Assembly: GCA_017528825.1 (NCBI GenBank)
Contig: JAFXOI010000017.1
Location: 1-42,151, forward strand
DNA: 42,151 bases
From: Elusimicrobiaceae bacterium
GTDB lineage: Bacteria; Elusimicrobiota; Elusimicrobia; Elusimicrobiales; Elusimicrobiaceae
Reading direction: 5' to 3'
Shown here: positions 39,606-42,151 of the stretch, in pieces
How positions within the stretch are numbered: position 1 is the stretch's first letter
How the letters are laid out: the number at the start of each line of letters is the position of its first letter
Made by a program: the position numbers and the translations under genes
Notes under the pieces: model-generated
Database searches by the model: none
Told to the model about the DNA's origin: nothing
The model's input: only the letters and a program-made list of their open reading frames with translations

Positions 39606-40472
39606 TTATTGCAAAACTTTAATTTGGCGGGCGCGGGCATCTAGGGGGGAAACGGTTTCCTGTGTGGTATCTGCTCTCCATACCCCGCAACTGAGAGTTC
39701 TGTTTTCCAACTGATCGGCCGAGGCTCCGCTTTGCACCTTGGCATAACAAGCCACCCGGTAAGTGCCGTCGGCCAGCGGAGCGGCTTGGTAGATGCGTTG
39801 GCTTACCAGAAAAATATATCCCTTTTTACGATATTCCTGATTGACTTGATAGAAATAGCGGTCTATCTTAGTTTCTTGGGCGCGTTGTACTAAATTTTTT
39901 GCCCGCTGTAAGGCCGCCTCTGAAGGGAATTCTGCGGTCGTATCTTCTTCAATCTGCTGGTCACTTAACCATGCATTTCGCCGCGCCTGTAATTGACGGG
40001 CCTGACTTTCTATTTGAGCCAAGCGGGCGGGGTTTTCTACCGTTTTGTGTTTTAATTTTACCGTTCCGTTGGCACTGATTGCCCCCCGCGGTGAAACATG
40101 TACCGCGGTGGTATTAAGTAAATTGGAATGAGTAATTTGTAAGGTGATTTTTTCCGGTGTATAACGCTCGGCCCGTCCGTAAAAGCGTAAATTTTTCTCA
40201 AAATCTTTGTTGAAATCCCACACTATTTCAGACTGATCACTACGCCAACAACAGCTGTGTATGCAGGCTTTTTGTCCGTCTAAAGCTGCTTCCGCTTCGG
40301 CCGGTACAAAATGCACCTTGAACTGGTAGCATGAGTCGTATTGTTTTCCTTCAAAGTTCGTTTTCTTGGCAGGAATTTCCAACCAGGATTTGTTGGTGCT
40401 AACACCGGAATTGTTTAGCGGTGCATAGCAACCGGATAAGAATAGGATTGCCAAGAAAAGAAATTTTTTCAT
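39606..40472 (-). CDS. Lipoprotein of unknown function
   Basis: The 288-residue product has a short lipoprotein signal, MKKFLFLAILFLSGC, with lipobox LSGC and Cys15. The mature part has an N-terminal beta-rich region with clustered cysteines (CYQF, CIHSCCW), a central helix rich in Gln and Arg (ARLAQIESQARQLQARRNAW) and a C-terminal strand region (YRVACYAKV, LSCGVWRADT). I recognise no family. Its stop lies one base from the pilin stop, with no terminator between. It may act in the outer membrane beside the pilin system, but only position suggests that. Confidence 0.7.
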   Translation of the reverse strand: MKKFLFLAILFLSGCYAPLNNSGVSTNKSWLEIPAKKTNFEGKQYDSCYQFKVHFVPAEAEAALDGQKACIHSCCWRSDQSEIVWDFNKDFEKNLRFYGRAERYTPEKITLQITHSNLLNTTAVHVSPRGAISANGTVKLKHKTVENPARLAQIESQARQLQARRNAWLSDQQIEEDTTAEFPSEAALQRAKNLVQRAQETKIDRYFYQVNQEYRKKGYIFLVSQRIYQAAPLADGTYRVACYAKVQSGASADQLENRTLSCGVWRADTTQETVSPLDARARQIKVLQ

Positions 40473-40520
40473 ACACTTTATTATAGTAACTTTTTTACGC
40501 TGAAACTACAGGAGATAAAT

Positions 40521-41783
40521 ATGTTGAGCAATTGGATTGCGGCTTGGTTAATGCCCGTTTCTTTTCTGTCTGATAAAATACGCGTTGTCGTGGCGGAATG
40601 TATCGCTATTCTCGGCTTGGTGTTGCTGACTTATTTGGTGGCTAGAATTTTGAAATGGATAGCGCATTTTTTCTTGGGATGGTCCTTTATTCATAATCGG
40701 TGGCCGCGCTTAACAGAAGCCTTGCGCGCTTCTTATGTGCTGGATGCATTGGGGTTCACTCTTTCGGCGGTAATCGCCTTTCACTCTTATCCGTTTTTTA
40801 TGCCGCTGGAAGGGGCCGTTTTACACGGCATTATAGGGCGCATAGTAGGAATTTACGGCATCATTTGTGTAATGGGGCTTTTGATTTCTTCGGTCAATGT
40901 GGTCGATTATTTATACGGCAAAAACCCCAAAGTGCCTTTGCGCGGCGTGTTTCAAGCGGCAAAAATCATCATCGTTTTACTGGCGGTACTGGTCATTATT
41001 TCCATCATCACCAGCAAAAGACCCATGTACGTGATTACCGGTTTGTCCGCGGCGGCAGCGGTGTTTATGCTGATTTTCAAAGACCCGATTTTAGGGTTTG
41101 CCGCCGGCATTCAGTTGGCCAGTAATAAACTACTCAAAATAGGAGATTGGATTACCATGCCGTCCCACGGGGCCGACGGCACGGTGGTAGATATTACCTT
41201 GACAACCGTGCGAGTGCAAAATTTTGATAATACAATCGTCAATTTACCCGCGTATGATTTGGTATCGCGTCCGTTTCAAAACTGGAACGGTATGTTGCAA
41301 AGTGGTGCCCGCCGAATTCAACGTGCGCTGTATATTGACGTAGAAGCCATTCAATTTTTAGATCAAGCCATGTTGGAGCGCTTATCTAAAATTAAATTAC
41401 TGGAGACATATTTGAAAAATAAAATGACCGAAATTCGTGCCTTTAACGAGCAACGTAATGTGAAGGAAAGTGTGCTCAACGGCCGTCATTTGACCAATAT
41501 CGGTACGTTCCGCCAGTATGCCGTGGAATATTTGCGCAGTTTGCCTACGATAGATCGTACACAAACGTGCATGGTGCGCCAATTGGCGGCGGGCTCGCAG
41601 GGGCTTCCGTTAGAGATTTATTGTTTTGCGGCTACGACTGAATGGGTAAAATATGAAGGAATTCAGAGCGATATTTTTGATCATTTATATTCCGTAATGC
41701 CGGAATTTGGGCTCTATCCTTTCCAACAACCTACCGGCAGAGATGTATCCAAGGCATTCGGAAAAGAAACAACTGGTAAATAG
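40521..41783 (+). CDS. MscS-family mechanosensitive channel (YbdG-like)
   Basis: The 420-residue protein has about five membrane helices. The pore helix and beta domain are recognisable in GLSAAAAVFMLIFKDPILGFAAGIQLASNKLLKIGDWITMP followed by GADGTVVDITLTTVRVQNFDNTIVNLPAYDLVSRPFQNW (about residues 172-255). The extra insertion and long C-terminal domain match YbdG/MscM-type channels, which open on osmotic downshock. ACAGGAGATAA precedes ATG 40521. It is monocistronic and ends at a terminator. Confidence 0.92.
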   Translation: MLSNWIAAWLMPVSFLSDKIRVVVAECIAILGLVLLTYLVARILKWIAHFFLGWSFIHNRWPRLTEALRASYVLDALGFTLSAVIAFHSYPFFMPLEGAVLHGIIGRIVGIYGIICVMGLLISSVNVVDYLYGKNPKVPLRGVFQAAKIIIVLLAVLVIISIITSKRPMYVITGLSAAAAVFMLIFKDPILGFAAGIQLASNKLLKIGDWITMPSHGADGTVVDITLTTVRVQNFDNTIVNLPAYDLVSRPFQNWNGMLQSGARRIQRALYIDVEAIQFLDQAMLERLSKIKLLETYLKNKMTEIRAFNEQRNVKESVLNGRHLTNIGTFRQYAVEYLRSLPTIDRTQTCMVRQLAAGSQGLPLEIYCFAATTEWVKYEGIQSDIFDHLYSVMPEFGLYPFQQPTGRDVSKAFGKETTGK

Positions 41784-41797
41784 ATCTTTATCCGCAG

Positions 41798-41827
41798 AAA
41801 AGGCACGTCTTTGGACGTGCCTTTTTT
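41798..41827 (+). terminator. Terminator after the MscS-like gene
   Basis: AAAAGGCACGTC pairs with GACGTGCCTTTT around TTTG, followed by more T. Confidence 0.9.
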
Positions 41828-41869
41828 GTGCTAAGGCGGGCTTTCTTCCTTCTTGGTCGTTTTTTCGTC

Positions 41870-41915
41870 GACAAATAAAAAAGACTTGACAATCGTTTTT
41901 TTTTTTTGATAGCAT
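41870..41915 (+). promoter_or_regulatory. Pilin promoter with 12-base T tract in the spacer
   Basis: TTGACA (41886-41891) and TAGCAT (41910-41915) are 18 bases apart, with twelve T at 41896-41907. The roughly 100-base leader contains GGGGAT-AGT-ATCCCC and GTGT-AAAA-CACG hairpins but no three-way junction. Confidence 0.6.
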
Positions 41916-42025
41916 CTTAAAAGCGGGGATAGTATCCCCTGATGTTTGTTGTGTAAAACACGCATTTTGAGGTTGTTTTATTGAAAAGAATAGAGCTGTA
42001 GAAAAGAATCTAAAAAGGAGAAACT

Positions 42026-42151
42026 ATGAAAAAAGGTTTCACGTTAATTGAATTATTAATAGTTGTGTTAATTATCGGTGTGTTAACTGCAATTGCTTTG
42101 CCGCAGTACCAAACCGCCACCGATAAAAGCCGGTACGCTACTTTGATGCCG
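42026..42151 (+). CDS. Type IV pilin-like protein (partial, right edge)
   Basis: Only the first 42 residues are in the window: [18 protein letters not shown] followed by [18 protein letters not shown]. The prepilin signal and hydrophobic helix are complete and standard, with Gly before the cut. AAAGGAGAAAC precedes ATG 42026. It is driven by the third T-tract promoter. Confidence 0.92.
   Translation, partial: MKKGFTLIELLIVVLIIGVLTAIALPQYQTATDKSRYATLMP

Overview
The window most likely comes from a gut member of the Elusimicrobiota (Elusimicrobium or Avelusimicrobium type). The reasons are seven type IV pilin-like genes in 42 kb, class III (anaerobic) ribonucleotide reductase, L-lactate dehydrogenase, flavodoxin, no respiratory genes, a Gram-negative envelope (RND efflux with a TolC-like partner, Lgt, a heptose nucleotidyltransferase) and mid-40s GC. 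This assignment rests on gene style, not on a database search.

Layout. Bases 1-3170 are the end of an integrated element: two small minus-strand genes, a control region with palindromes, then a Cro/cI-type repressor, a lipoprotein and a tyrosine recombinase whose 3' end faces the 3' end of a tRNA-Ser(GGA) gene at 3171-3257. Bases 3454-8416 hold flavodoxin, a C-GCAxxG-C-C protein, a membrane protein, ldh, a pilin and a secreted histidine phosphatase. Bases 8582-14233 are a three-gene RND efflux operon. Next come a Pif1-like helicase, a membrane protein, an M29 aminopeptidase, a large pilin with a cysteine-repeat tail and a DUF948-like protein. Bases 19742-22795 encode anaerobic ribonucleotide reductase, with the glycyl-radical domain as a separate 66-residue protein, plus the radical-SAM activase. 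Then follow TspO, a pilin, a biotin-carboxyl-carrier-like protein with accC, hldE-type adenylyltransferase, a serine-palmitoyltransferase-like enzyme and a GNAT protein. Bases 35341 down to 29476 are one long minus-strand run (phosphohexomutase, enolase, FtsB-like, metallo-hydrolase, Lgt, RluD-type synthase, pilin). Bases 35458-38066 carry rlmN, a lipoprotein, queC and a coiled-coil protein. The right end holds a second cysteine-repeat pilin, a lipoprotein, an MscS channel and the start of a seventh pilin.

The most interesting material lies in front of the pilin genes. Two minus-strand pilins (starts 18866 and 29163) have 260-275 nt leaders that fold the same way: a 5' hairpin, a long outer stem, a three-way junction with identical joining sequences (GAGUGUUU and AGACYA), a UUCG-capped hairpin, and a terminator that competes with the outer stem. 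The helices covary between the two copies. A third leader (pilin start 6736) has a reduced version. This looks like a riboswitch-type attenuator I cannot assign to a known class. Three plus-strand pilins (23476, 38471, 42026) instead have short leaders and TTGAC-type promoters whose -35 to -10 spacer is an 11-12 base T tract, a layout that would allow phase variation. Most other promoters I can see are extended -10 (TGnTAnAAT) without a clear -35.
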